DNA of 64,000 nucleotides. It comes from Anoplolepis gracilipes. Taxonomy: Eukaryota > Arthropoda > Insecta > Hymenoptera > Formicidae. The translations under genes were made by a program, and so were the position numbers. The number at the start of each line of letters is the position of its first letter. Positions within the stretch are counted from its first letter, which is position 1. Below, piece after piece: positions 26,057 to 38,467 of this stretch. The stretch spans positions 6,042,001 through 6,106,000 of the forward strand of contig NC_132981.1 in assembly GCF_047496725.1 (NCBI RefSeq), written 5' to 3'. The notes beneath the pieces are model-generated. The model was not told where the DNA came from. It was given only the letters and a program-made list of their open reading frames with translations, and made no database searches.

Positions 26057-29000
26057 TAAATTTCGATTTAATTGTAGAGTAGACAGCACAAGCTTAATTA
26101 TATTCGATCTAAAAGTCTGAATTAATGAATTTTACAACTTATCACGAGTTTTAGAGGTTGTCGTTGTTTATCCTACGAAGGACCATACGCGCGAGGGGAG
26201 GAGATTCCTCACTGAAATTGCAAAGACTTTTCGAGTATGATGCAATTAAAAGTTTCTGCGAGTACATAGAGGACGCGGAGATGTAGGTACGCGTTCCGTT
26301 CCGCTTCGATTGAAATAGATGTGGATTCTTCCGAGACCTTCTATGACGACGCACTAACGACAAAAAATAACGAGAAATTAAATAAAGAGAACTTTTATCG
26401 AGACGCGAATAGTGTGGGATTAACTTGTTAACGAGTAATAATCAAAATTTAAATTATGTAAAAACTTAGGAATAATCAATCTTCACATATCATCTGAAAC
26501 ATCATAAGAACTTTGAAATACACGGATTGATATCGCACTCAAACAAAAGCGGCATTACCGAAAGATCTAATCTGCCTGCGCGAGTTCGTTAAAAAAAATT
26601 CCAAATTTCACATTTTAAACTTTTACATCACATTGCATCGCGTGGATTATTTCAACGCTTTGTCCCTGTTCGTTTCTCTGCTATCTATAAGCTGACAATA
26701 AAAAAAGATCCGGTATGTTTCAACAAGTAATCCATGATAAAACATATAAGCTACATACGAAGACAGAAGTTGTAAAAGCCTGTGTTTGAGATATTACGTT
26801 TCGAATTTATGTATTTACTTGTTTACTTGTCCAAAAAAAGCTTATATATGACGTGATTATATTTCTTTTTACATAATACATTTTTGCGAGATATATAAGC
26901 GCTTAATAAATTTGGGTGACATATTATTACATTGCCCTATGCATTACCAAAATTACAGATAGATCATTTACGTTATCTAGATTAGGGAAGATATTTTCTT
27001 AATAAAAAGGAAGATACAAATCGGGGTTTATCTGAGGTTTGAAAAGAGGGATTGAAGAGAGGAAGAGGAGTGCGGACGAAGGAAGGAAGGCAGCCGATAA
27101 CACTCTATTAGCTGGTGGACCGAGCGAAATCAGGTCACCGATCTCATAAAGAAACTCTGAATTCAAGGACGGCCGATTTTCCGTCGTTGTTTCGAATAAT
27201 CACGAATGCTTCGCGTTCTTCACAAATAATATCTGCTTCGTCCTTCTTTTATCCGGGCATCTGATACGGCCAATATGTAAATTGAGCGCGCGACAGAAAT
27301 AAGATAATGGCTCGACCTTTAATAGGCAATAGAATCTTGTTTCGCTGCTGATTATATTGGTTGATAACCGTGCATCTTGCTTTATCGGAGAAAAACGGAG
27401 GCGGAGTTCTTAACGAAAAACAAATTTAATAAATATGTATTTTATACAGATTGTCATAAATATATATAGTGCACGACTCATGTTGAATGAACATGACTAA
27501 AGCGGAAATGAGAACGAAATATGAAGATTGAATTTTTTTTGAAATGATAAAAATTTTTGCTCGCGTCTTGCACCTTATCAAATCTTTTACGTCATTGCTA
27601 GAAACACCATGATGACTGCGATCAATAACGTGATAAAGATCTAGGTCGTTCATTACTAGCATAAGCTAAAGTGCAATTGAAAACAGAAGCATTACATGGA
27701 GCGAAATAGAAATCCGATGAAAATATTGTCAAAAAAAAAATAGACTACTTTGCATAATAGTACAGACGAATCACACACATTTTATTCTTTTATTTTTCGA
27801 GTAGCTTATCCGCTTTTCCTTTTTCTCATTGATTGTATAGGCCAATAATATCTAATTCTCACAAATTAAATACAAACATCATGTGCGATTAGCAGTTCTA
27901 AATTAAATAAAGACATATGAAATTATGTCGCGTTTTATTTTGATGTAGGTTACATAGTCGAAAGTATGCCAAGGTCTGCCTAAGTAATTGACTTCCTCTA
28001 ACAACCTTCTTTTGCGATCGACGATGCGGAACCGACATTCACATTGTGAGAAAAAAAAAGAGAAAGATAAAAATGTAAGCGAGACCCATACGAGTGGCGC
28101 AGTGCATGGTCGCCAAAATTTGGATTCAACATCGTCGAGACATCGCGTCGCCTCGTGTCCGGCGCCAAAACGTCTGTATATACGTCGCTGTTACTACTCG
28201 TTAGGTTACCAAAAATATGAGAAGAGAAAGAGAGAAAGAGAAGGAGAGAGAAAGGGGGAGGAGGGAGGGGAGTAATTCGCCTGACTAAGAGTAATAAGAT
28301 GAAGAGGGAAAAAAACAGAGAGAGGGTATAGAGTTAAGGTAAGATCGCTCCAAGATCAAGCTCGGTAAGCCATAGTCGTAAATCTCCCTACAACGGCTCT
28401 CTCTTTGGTTCCCCCTGGAGGTTTCCTTCTTAACTCTGTTATCTTTGTTTGCTTCACCATGAACTTGAGAGAGAAAAGAGAGGAGAGGGAGAGAGAGTTT
28501 GACTCTCGGATTACTTTGTCTCTAGCGTAGACCGGATCGACTTTTGGCCGCCTTCGCTAACGAATACCACAGATTACGCGCATCCGTGCATGTGTTTTGA
28601 TTGTATGTTTGCGAGTTAGCTTTCTCGTTCTGTGTGCCGAATTATGCGCGAAATAAATCTTACCAGCTCGATTGATCTTTAAAGTTGCACAGAGATAGCG
28701 CGTTGTTACAGCTCTTTCGCTATGTTTTTTCAAACAACTACATTTCACCCATATAAATCTATAAATTAACTGTCTAGTGTTTTAAATTTATTGCTTAAAT
28801 ATCGGTTATCACATTCTTTCATTTCCCTATTTATCCTATTGCAAAATTACTCTTGTAATTGCACAAAAATAGTGAGATGGTTTTTACACGAGACTTAATC
28901 GGATTTTTGTAGTAGTTAAATTTCCACGTTAATATTCATTATGATTCGCTGCGACATAGTCATCGATTTCCGGTTTGGTATGTCGCACACTCCGCTCAGA

Positions 29001-31242
29001 TTGCATTCCGGCAGAAATGCATTCGGCGCACGTTTCGCTGTCATTAGAACGTAAATTCAACGCCAATAGCTGATTACGAGCGTCACGCGCCAATCGGGAC
29101 CCTTACGTTCCACAATTCGGTTCGTTTTATCGTCGATTTCGATCTGATGACCGGAAATCACGCTCGGATTCGCTTTGATTAACGACGTCATCTTGTTCTT
29201 CGACTTTTTCGTACTCGCACAAAAGTGCACGAAATGTGATCGTAATTCGACCGACGACGTATCGTGTGATCGATCGTGTAATAGTGCTCCGATGCGAAAA
29301 GAATAGAATTAACTTCTTTTCCGTGTTAATTGAAAGAGTTACTTTCCGTGCCATTAATCTACTAATGCATGAGAAAGGAAATAATTCTTGCCTATAGTTT
29401 AATCCTTTTCATTCTATTAATCGAAAATTGCCAAAGTTGTTGTATATATCTACTTTTTTTATTGTGTAATTTATATTGAATCTTTTACATGCATACTGAT
29501 TATTTATTATATTATTAATATAATTACATTATATTATATTAATATAATTATATAATTAATATTGTATTATTAATCATAATACATAAAAATGCACAATATT
29601 AATATTACATATTTAAATATGTAGTGAATATTAAATTTTCAAACGTGCTTTGAAATTCATGTAAATTGCATAAAGTTTTCTTAAATCAAAAGATTATACA
29701 CATATAAGAACGATAATATACTTATTTTGTACGTGTATTTCCACAATACTTAACTAGCCAGTAATAATAATAAAAAATACGATTAAAAATAAAATTTAAA
29801 TAAATTTTTAATTCTTAAATAAAAATATAACACCAAGATATAGAATTAATAATCTTTAAACAATCTTATTCCAAATATAAACTTGTAATATTGATATTTC
29901 TGTAACTCATTTTAACTTGTAATTAGTTATCAGTAGCTTGTATAATAACTAACATATTTGTCAGTCAAAAACGTACTCTATGTATAAGTAAATATTTCGG
30001 TTCTTATATCTGGCAATGATCAATCGCGCACGTTAAATAAGCATTGCAATATCACGTCAAATTAATCAAAAACACAAAATTCGAGATAGAAAATGGCAGA
30101 ATAAAAACATGATATTGTTAAATTTTTGATCAGTAACTATGAGGAAACGTATTCAAGAAATAACAAGTATTCATCATCGTTATTAAACCAGTTCTAAGCA
30201 TCTATCATTGTATATATAAGTATAGTAGATATAGAAACTTAAACCAAAGTAAAATATTTTTTTACTACTTTCTCATTATCAGTCTTAAACACATTCTTAA
30301 CAAATAATTATAATATCTTAAATATTAGATTTCTAAGCATTGCCTGAGACAAAATTTACTCGGAACAAAAATGTTATCTTTGACGTCTCGAAAAGAAAAA
30401 AAAGAATCTACTGACTTTTTCAAGATCTTATCTTTTGATTTGCCATTTTGGTCGCAAGAGTCTATCAACATGAGTTTGTAATAATAAATTAGGTATACAT
30501 TAATGAAGATAGAGTAAGATAGATATATATTTCATACCCATTTTATGTGTGCATGTAATGATATGTGTTACAAATGTTTACAAAAGGCACAACGTGCATA
30601 AATTAAATCACAGCTAATAATGTGATATCGCAAATTTTATAATTTGCATTTTACCACTGCAAGTTTTACCTCGTCCAACGAACTGAATAGAAAGGTTTAA
30701 TGAAATTAGCTCTGAACTTTTCTAATTAACTCGCCGTAGGGCGAGTTCTCTATCCGAGAGACGCAGTTAAATATTCCACAGATCTTAATAGACTTATTAT
30801 AAACGGTTAATGAGTCAAGATAGTTATCGTGTTGATAACTGAGAAAATTTTTTTTTCACACAACAGGATATGACAAAGATATCTTCAAAAACTATGAAAC
30901 ATCAGCGATGTCGTCTTTAACAAATCTTCAATTAAGATAAAATGAAACATTTAAATTAGACATACATGAGTGAAATTACATTCTCTTTATTTTTAGTTTA
31001 ATCGAGGATTAATTTTTGCAGTATATTTATTACATTTAAAATTATGTACATGATATCAGATATTAAAATATATATATATTTTCAAGACCATTTTAATAAA
31101 ATGTTTGATAAAAACACTTTGTTTACAGAAGAGATAAATAAAAATAAATATACGACTAATGGAATACATTCAAACGTTTGAAATTACCGTCTACCAGATT
31201 ATTAGAAAAATGATCAATTTTTATTATAATATAAAGATGAAT

Positions 31243-33159
31243 TTATGTCAGAAATTTAGATGGATACATGATAACTTCTGCAAGCAACAGGCAAAATCCA
31301 CCGAGATATCCCATGATTAAAAGAAGAAAAGCTGGTGCAAGATCGTCGATTTCGATGTTGTCATCGTCATCTTTTTCATCATTCGCTGATAAATAAGTTT
31401 TATTCATTTCCGCCATACTTGACCAGAAATCAACGAGACCAGCTTGAACGAGCATTTGGATCTTGAAATTAAAATCGTTCAAGTATGGGAATCCTTGCCA
31501 AGTGGCGAGGGCTAAGGGATAAGAGCCCACTTCGTCTTTCATAATGTGAGCATTTTTTAACTTTAACATACGGTGTATATCAGTCAGATTTAACATGACA
31601 AGAAGAGCTACAGTCTTATTATTTCCTTCGATGATATCTAAAAACAGGTCAACATACTCATGCTGTTTGAAAATGATGAAATTCTCACGGATTATACGTT
31701 CGACGTTGTCTTGGTCGGTTTTGTCAGGCGTCTGCAACAATTGAGCTAATCGCAGACTTCCACCCAATTGTAGTCCAGATTGAACTAGTTCGTCCATGGT
31801 TTCAATCTGACTATCCGTCGCACTATTGAGCTGATCGGCCAACGATCCTAAATAAAGGTTCGCAAGAAAGAAACCGAATACACTGTAAGATATAAATAGA
31901 ATTTTGCTGGAAGTTTTTTTCGGACGATTGGTGGCCACGCCGAGTACCAAAGCTGCCATATCCAGGAAGGAGATGTCATGAATTAAGAAATGCTTTACGA
32001 GTCCGCTGAGGAATAACGTGCAGATTATGGCATACCAAACGTTTGGGCTGAACGGTGTTATTAAACCGCGGAAGGAAACGTTCACTTTCATCGGTATTAG
32101 CCACACGATCTGCACTATACCGTAAGAAGTCATGTACTGCGTCTTTTGATTGGGATCCCACAGAAGTCCACCAAATACCAAATCGTCAGTTGCATTGTTA
32201 AGTCTCAGATACAGCTCTGCGTCGATCGTGGTGTTTTGCTGCCACTCGATCACAACTCTGTCCAGTTTGAGATTCATGTTTTGCGCGATCACTTCCACTA
32301 TCGAGCCCTCGATACCGCTGAATCTCGAATTATTCTTGTCGTCGATGAAATACGCGTACGGAAAATTGTGGAACATCGCGGCGTTCACGACGGAAGTGTT
32401 GTATGACGGCGATATTGTTTCGAAACGCTGCCATTGAATCGCAGTGGTACTTTTCTGTTGACATTTGCCTGCAAGTACCGGCTCGGCGAGCATGTACAAT
32501 TTGTCGATCCGAATGGGAATGCTATTGGCGAGCAGAACTGATTCTTCAGTCAACGCCAATATTGCTAGCTTGAACATGGGTTGCAATGACATTAGTTCTA
32601 CTATTGCGAGAGCTTCTATCAAGAAACTTTCTTCGTTGTCTAATTGATTTGTTAGCATTATTACAAAAGTGCATTCGTGCTTGCAGTAGTTGATGAAATG
32701 GGAATAGTTTGTTTCGAGAGTAATTGCTTTCTTTGCTAGAATAACGATGTTTTCAGAAACATCGTACGTATCTAATATGTCTGTTGGCTTTTCATTTGAC
32801 AGTGAATACACAGTGCCGCTTACATACGGTAATTCGTTCATCAATGATTTTATGAGAGCGGAAGCATCCTCTAGCATGCTCGAGACCAAGAGCGAGATTC
32901 GATCCGCATATTCGAAATATTCCATGATGAAGGGCGCTGCACAGGATATTAATCTTGATGATTGTTCACGTTCGTTCTGGACTTCCATGAGATTTTTCCA
33001 GAGAATGCGTCCATCGGTTGCATATTGTTGCAATTGTGCGGCGTCATAACGTGACGGTGTCACAATAGAGCAAACAGCTGCTATTAGTATAATAAGAAAT
33101 AAAAAACGACTTAAAATGCCTTGTGGCTGATAAAATTCCAATCTAATATCTATATTCAT
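31243..33159 (-). CDS. Divergent ionotropic receptor (IR), intronless, 638 aa
   Basis: Ligand-gated cation channel subunit of the insect IR group, related to ionotropic glutamate receptors, presumably chemosensory and on dendrite membranes. Reading order: hydrophobic N-terminus (about 17-33, signal-like, LFLIILIAAV); a ~330-residue extracellular region with many N-x-S/T sites; helix M1 about 374-392 (WYAIICTLFLSGLV); a pore-loop region 397-412 (SFLDMAALVLGVATN); helix M3 about 418-442 (KILFISYSVFGFFLANLYLG); a second ligand-binding lobe with WQGFPYLNDFNFKIQ near 554-568; an acidic linker EKDDDDNIEIDD; and helix M4 about 608-631. The channel layout is complete and without frameshift, so it is probably functional. 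M3 lacks the strict SYTANLAAF of glutamate receptors, as usual for divergent IRs. It lies wholly inside dopamine receptor intron 1 on the opposite strand. Subfamily not assignable by eye. Confidence 0.9.
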   Translation of the reverse strand: MNIDIRLEFYQPQGILSRFLFLIILIAAVCSIVTPSRYDAAQLQQYATDGRILWKNLMEVQNEREQSSRLISCAAPFIMEYFEYADRISLLVSSMLEDASALIKSLMNELPYVSGTVYSLSNEKPTDILDTYDVSENIVILAKKAITLETNYSHFINYCKHECTFVIMLTNQLDNEESFLIEALAIVELMSLQPMFKLAILALTEESVLLANSIPIRIDKLYMLAEPVLAGKCQQKSTTAIQWQRFETISPSYNTSVVNAAMFHNFPYAYFIDDKNNSRFSGIEGSIVEVIAQNMNLKLDRVVIEWQQNTTIDAELYLRLNNATDDLVFGGLLWDPNQKTQYMTSYGIVQIVWLIPMKVNVSFRGLITPFSPNVWYAIICTLFLSGLVKHFLIHDISFLDMAALVLGVATNRPKKTSSKILFISYSVFGFFLANLYLGSLADQLNSATDSQIETMDELVQSGLQLGGSLRLAQLLQTPDKTDQDNVERIIRENFIIFKQHEYVDLFLDIIEGNNKTVALLVMLNLTDIHRMLKLKNAHIMKDEVGSYPLALATWQGFPYLNDFNFKIQMLVQAGLVDFWSSMAEMNKTYLSANDEKDDDDNIEIDDLAPAFLLLIMGYLGGFCLLLAEVIMYPSKFLT

Positions 33160-33940
33160 GTTGTCTCGATACGTTCATACTCGTTTACGATATTGCATCC
33201 GAATGTTACGTTTACTGTATTCCAACTGCAACGATTCCAAATGCAACAGTCGCATAATGTGCTATCCAGTATTCGATCCGTAAAAACGTAAAAGTGTACA
33301 TTCAAAATGGATAATATCAGAGAAACAGTGTAAATATCATGTAATGTCATTCGTGCAGTTCTAGGAAAATGATCTGTTTATTATGCATTTAACGTTGCAT
33401 ACTATTTGTGTATATTACGATATAATAATATTATTATATGAATATTATAATGGTAATACATGTGTGTATAAACACGCGTGCGTATATTATTTTTAAAAAT
33501 ATTTAAAATTATTTTACGACAAACGTCTATTATAAGTCGACATATAAGTTACATATTAAAGAACGCATTAATAGACTGAAAAAAATTTTGGATCCTCTGA
33601 TAATATCCAAATAATGCAAGGCACACGCAATCATCGATCGCGTGTCGCATTTTCATTGCTGTGGCCTTTATGCAAATATTCGTATACACGATACTTGAAA
33701 AAAATGTATCAGTCATGCAATCTTGACGTTAAAATATATTCGGCGTCACAACACTGCGTCGTAACATTGCACAAACGCATTTGTCTACGTCGCAATAGCG
33801 CAATTTTGATCAAAATATATAACTGGGTCTCTTGGCCATATAATAAATAAAAAAGAGCAATTTTGATATAAATAAAATTTTGTTTTACAATTTTGTAGTC
33901 TGACTAAAGTTACAAGGCATATTATTTTCTCCTGTTTCAG

Positions 33941-34025
33941 AGCTTTTGTCAGAATTCTATGCTACTGTTGTCCCAGACGAATAAAACGACGGTATAAACC
34001 GGCATTTAGATGTAAACCAAGTCAG
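33941..34025 (+). CDS. Dop2: Dopamine receptor DAMB/DOP2 type, coding exon 2
   Basis: 85-base exon between cctgtttcag and gtaagt. The first base completes the split Arg codon from exon 1, then 28 codons read AFVRILCYCCPRRIKRRY and end CKPSQ in phase 0. This is helix 8 and the palmitoylation-type cysteine cluster followed by a basic stretch, as in the receptor's cytoplasmic tail. Confidence 0.92.
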
Positions 34026-35250
34026 GTAAGTTTAAATTAAGCGATAATTATCGTCTCTTTGTTATAGATTTTTAAAGTTAAAGTAGTATTATTAACATAC
34101 GATTAGCTTGTTAAATCGTCCCAAAACTAATTCCCGATTTCGATTCACCTTTACTTAACACTAGAACAATTTTGCTTAAATTCATCTAGCGTTAGTGCCC
34201 CTCACAAGCTGTCCCTGTATCAAACTTTGTTAAAAGTGAAAATATTTTATTTACAAATAAAAAGACTAAAATTATGATGAAAAACAAATCTATGCTGAAA
34301 AAACAAGAATATATATAGGAATATACAAGAATATAAGCATATAAGAATATAGGCATCTTTATTTAGATAAAGAAAAGTGAATATCTTGTAAAACATTTAT
34401 GATATCACACAGGAAAATTTTCGAGAAATATGAATAATTTAATTTAAGAGTACAAAAGAGGAAAGGTGTCAAAATCGATGTTTCTTTAAATCGTTATATT
34501 CCATATTTCTCAACAATTAAAATCTGCGTTTTATCAAAACTGACATGAATTTAATCCGTTTGATTACTCATTAATACATCATACAATATTATCAAGACTA
34601 TGATAAAGTTTGATAGGAGAAGTTATTTTCAATAAATATCAATGGAATAAATTCTTATTTTAAATTTTTAACTGGGACAAGAGTTCAAGAACTTAAGGGT
34701 ACATCGGTTTTAACATCTATCCTCGCCTTTACGCGTCCGTCTTCGCTAGGACACCTTTATCGAAAATTAAACAAATAGACACATCGCGAAGATTAATAGC
34801 TCTCTTTGCTCTATACTATCTTATCGAGAAGAAATAGATTTGGCAGAAAAAAAACGAACAATTTTATATTTTAATTTAATAACGATAACAAATATTAGGA
34901 AATTAAATAATTTACATTTTACATTGGAAATATGATAGATTACAAATATTCGTTAATACACTTCAATAGATATTCCCTTCATATAATTTTATAGAGTGTT
35001 AATTAATAATTAATTACTAATAATTAATTTATATTAAAATACTCATCAGATACGTCATCTTGATCATCGTCTTTAACTGTGTCAATAAACGATGTAATAC
35101 CGAAACATATATCATACTTAATGAACGAGCATAAATGGGAATGCTAAAGGGAGCAATACGTTATACATGTCACAGTTTTATGAACAGTGTCGCTAGGGTT
35201 GCTGAAGCTAACTATTAGGTACGGGAACGAATCCATATTGCTTTTTTCAG
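34026..35250 (+). other. Intron 2 of the dopamine receptor gene
   Basis: It begins gtaagt and ends cttttttcag. AT-rich throughout; a slightly GC-richer patch with cctcgcc lies near 34715-34760. No gene seen inside. Confidence 0.85.
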
Positions 35251-35340
35251 AAATTCGCATCCGGACGGTACTACTCCGCGTATTCGATCCATCACGTACG
35301 GAGAAGCCGAGAAAATTCCGGCGAGCAAACCTACATTTAA
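35251..35340 (+). CDS. Dop2: Dopamine receptor DAMB/DOP2 type, terminal coding exon 3
   Basis: After acceptor cttttttcag the phase-0 frame gives 29 residues, starting KFASGRYYSAYS and ending GEQTYI, then taa at 35338-35340. The end matches my recollection of the bee DOP2 tail. The last three residues T-Y-I fit a class I PDZ ligand (S/T-x-hydrophobic). An aataaa lies at 35459-35464. Confidence 0.9.
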   Translation, partial: KFASGRYYSAYSIHHVRRSRENSGEQTYI

Positions 35341-35458
35341 CAACGGAATACCATCGCGAGCTGGCCGTCGATCATTGATCGTAGAATTCCTCGAGACCTT
35401 TTCTCTATCTTTTATTTGCGTCATTATTTTTTCTTCATCCTTTTTAAATAGAATATTT

Positions 35459-35464
35459 AATAAA
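35459..35464 (+). terminator. Polyadenylation signal of the dopamine receptor gene
   Basis: aataaa about 120 bases after the stop codon, in AT-rich sequence; the first consensus signal downstream. Confidence 0.5.
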
Positions 35465-36380
35465 AAGTTTAGCAATTAATTTCCAAGAGTAATTCCCGTA
35501 TCTATTTTCCAAGACCCTTACGTATCAGAGATCGACGAACATCTCAACCAAATATCGACGCATTCCCGTAGAATGTAAATTCTCGGTATGTTTACTAGTA
35601 AATGTGACACTCTCTTGATACGCACTTGCACATAGCACAAGTATTATCTAATAGGATGCACCTTCTTGATATAGATACTTGTCTCGTTATTCATCTTTTG
35701 ATGTAATTTTCTTAAAAGATAGGTTTTCTTTTTATTTTGATTTTTTTCTTATTTAAAAATTTGTAAAATTTTATATGTATATATTTGTTGAGCAAACGAG
35801 CTGTAAAAAAATTTGCGCGCGAATTCATAAAGTGTGTTTGAAATAAAAGCTTTGATTAAATCCAAAAAAACACTAATGATTTTGCAAGTGTTAGAAACGG
35901 TAATGGCGCACGTACAACAGTAATGCATTTACTCCCGGATTCGGCATTTTTGAGTCAGACCAATCGTATTTATTAAATATTTATTTAATATTATATATAT
36001 GTTCCATGGTTGTTGATTTTAAAAAAAGTCGACAACATTATCATTGTACAGAAAATGAAACAGATTATGTTATGAATATTTGATGTTTTTACATTAATGT
36101 AATATTTAATTTTAATAATTCAGATAAACTATAATCATTAAAGTTTGTCTCGAAATTAACAATCATGATGTGCAATTATGCTCTATGTCTGATCCGTAAA
36201 TGTCAAGTCTAAAAATAAAGACATTATTAATGTTTACTGTACTTTGTGACGCGCACGCGTTTTATATACCTATTTGACGTTATGTTTTTTAAGTGTAAAG
36301 ATATTTCTGGACTTTCATATTATTTTTATGCTACTTCTGTGAGTTTCTAACAAATATCTAAATATTTTAATCGCACTTTA

Positions 36381-36545
36381 TCAATGTCGAGAAAAAGTAT
36401 TTAAGTATTAAAGTGTGAAAGTTAAAGTGTTAGGCGTTTTTGTAGAATATTTTTTATCACAACTTTTCAATGTCGAAAAAAAAGTATTTAAGTATCAAAG
36501 TGTGAAAGTTAAGGCGTTTTTGTAAAATATTTTTTATCACAACTT
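36381..36545. repeat. Tandem duplication, two units of about 80-86 bp
   Basis: Unit 1 (36381-36466) and unit 2 (36467-36545) share tcaatgtcga, aagtatttaagtat, aaagtgtgaaagttaa and ggcgtttttgta at equivalent positions. Unit 2 lacks about 7 bases near the agtgtta of unit 1. Confidence 0.88.
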
Positions 36546-36645
36546 GATATATCTGTCTCTATTATGAGAAAATTAATTGGGGTGATTGATATATGAAATA
36601 ACGTATATTTCATTACACAATTTTGAAATGTCAACAGACAAAATG

Positions 36646-36748
36646 TTATATTCTAAAATAGAAAACAAAATTGATACGTCCGCGTATGAAAAAGAATATT
36701 ATATTGTAAAATAGAAAACAAAATTGATATGTCCGCGTATGAAAAATC
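36646..36748. repeat. Tandem duplication, two 53-bp units
   Basis: Units 36646-36698 and 36699-36748 are nearly identical; both contain aaaatagaaaacaaaattga followed by gtccgcgtatgaaaaa. Confidence 0.9.
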
Positions 36749-38199
36749 TAAAATAAACGCGCAATTTCGTGCTATTTCCAATAACCTAGATAGATACTTT
36801 TAGTTTCATGACCGTGTTACCAAAACGAGAGAGTCGCGCGAACATACGAGATATCGGATCATAAAAGAGAGAGAGAAGACAAAAATAAGGAAAACCATTT
36901 GACCTTGGGGAATTCAACAGCCGATAGGACAAACGAGAAAACTCCAGTGCGGTCACTATCCCGTGAGACACGGGATGACGAGAGACAAAGTGAGCGTACA
37001 AAACTTTTCACAAAGTCTCTCCTCTTTTCTCTGCGAATTATCGCACAAACTATAAGTACGTGATACTTAAAAAAATTCGCCTTTCAAGGAAATGTTAAGT
37101 GTAAAGAAAAATTTATTAAAATTCAGAAAATCATTAATTCAAAAACATATTAATCATCAGACGTGCATTGTCTTTTCTTAAAAAGATGAAAAAATTCGCA
37201 AACACGAGAGTAAACGAACATCTGTTTTGTTCACTTTTTTTTGTTCGCTCGGTAAACTACAGATTTGAAATTCCGACTGGTTCGCACTTGCGGTGACATT
37301 TTTTCCACGGCCGGCCGAATATTGAATTATTTGCTTTACGGCCAGGAGCTATCGAAAAACCGTTTAAACACCTCTCCCTATTCAACAGGCACGGGTTGTT
37401 TCTTCGACCGCACTGTTCGCACGATTCGGCGCAAAGCTATGTGTACATGGGATATGAGCGTGAAGTGTAAAGCTTGTCGCTGATCCGTGGCGACCTTTAA
37501 AGGGAAGGCAACAAGCGCGGAGAGACAGGTTGCGTTTGAAGTGAAACCGATGGATCGATTGTCCCTAGGACGACGACAGGAAAACTCGGTTGTCGCGTCG
37601 GATAAACGTGCTCGACTACTTTCCGAAGGAAAACGAACACAGTTTAGCGAAATGGCATTTTAAGAAAATGCCTGGCGGCAGCCAGCGATCTAATAAATAA
37701 TCTCAAAATCGCGATAAAAGGATAACGGGACCGTATATAAAACGAAACTGTTGTCGTGGGTTGTGTTTAAAAAATAAATTAGGTATTGAAACTATAATCA
37801 TGAAATAATCGTATTTCGGCTGCCAATGAAAATTCTTACCGCGTTATTAAGAATTCGCGAGATACACTAATTCGAAAAGATATGTAAAACACGAAAAATC
37901 TATATGTATACTATCAGCACAAAATAGAATGTAATTGCAACATGCACAGAACGGAGTAGAAGTCTATTCATGTAAATTAATGTGCTAATTACAAGCAATT
38001 ACGATTTAATTATTAAAAATCTATTTTAGTTCAAATGAAAAATACGTATATGTTTCTAAAAGGAAACTGAATGACTGAAAGCACGTTTACGCGTAAATAT
38101 TTGATGGTACTTCGATTTTTGTTCTCCAACGAATTTCTTGGTAAATTCATCTGAAAAACGTGAATAAAAAAACCAATGATGAAAATTATTCTGTTTCAG

Positions 38200-38308
38200 T
38201 ATATTTCCGGAATGGCAACGGGAGGACAAGCGAGTAATGTAAGCTACAGTAGTGTCAGCCAAAGCAGCGATGGTGGTATATGCGCAACCGGAAGTGGGCC
38301 TTCTAGCG
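38200..38308 (+). CDS. Candidate first coding exon, unrecognised Ser/Gly-rich N-terminus
   Basis: An exon-like unit lies between a strong acceptor (ttctgtttcag, ending 38199) and a donor (gtatgt at 38309). An in-frame ATG at 38212 gives 32 codons, MATGGQASNVSYSSVSQ to GPSS, leaving phase 1. Composition (Ser, Gly, Thr, no AT bias) is unlike the surrounding random frames and resembles the disordered N-terminus of a regulatory or scaffold protein. No following exon was identified before the RING gene at 42268, so the gene would have a long intron. The opposite strand is also open here. Confidence 0.4.
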
Positions 38309-38467
38309 GTATGTGACGTCACACGTCGGCCCGATCGGGGCCACGTCGAGAGCGAGCAATTCGATTCCGTGAGGCTTGATTAGTGACACGATCATGTTCG
38401 AGAAGAATCGACCTTCAAGAAACTAGAAGAAATTTTCTGTGCAATTTAATTTTATTGAGCTTGAAAA

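Larger units (their letters stand above)
22662..33940 (+). other. Intron 1 of the dopamine receptor gene (11.3 kb)
   Basis: It begins gtgagt and ends cctgtttcag. It holds the antisense ionotropic receptor (31243-33159), several microsatellites, a GC-balanced unique block at 25190-25440 that ends in a donor-like cag|gtaaat, purine-rich DNA at 28190-28500 and CpG-richer blocks at 27000-27400 and 28950-29350. The remaining sequence is AT-rich with no gene seen. Confidence 0.85.
35465..38199. other. Intergenic with tandem duplications and a GC-richer block
   Basis: AT-rich to 36800, with two local tandem duplications annotated separately. 37200-37720 is GC-balanced with CpGs and might be the promoter of a gene whose coding begins at the candidate exon at 38200. 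Frame 37265-37483 has no ATG and no recognisable domain. Confidence 0.45.

Noticed and set aside
32146..33049. Several plus-strand frames inside the ionotropic receptor
   Set aside because: Shadows of the 638-codon minus-strand gene.
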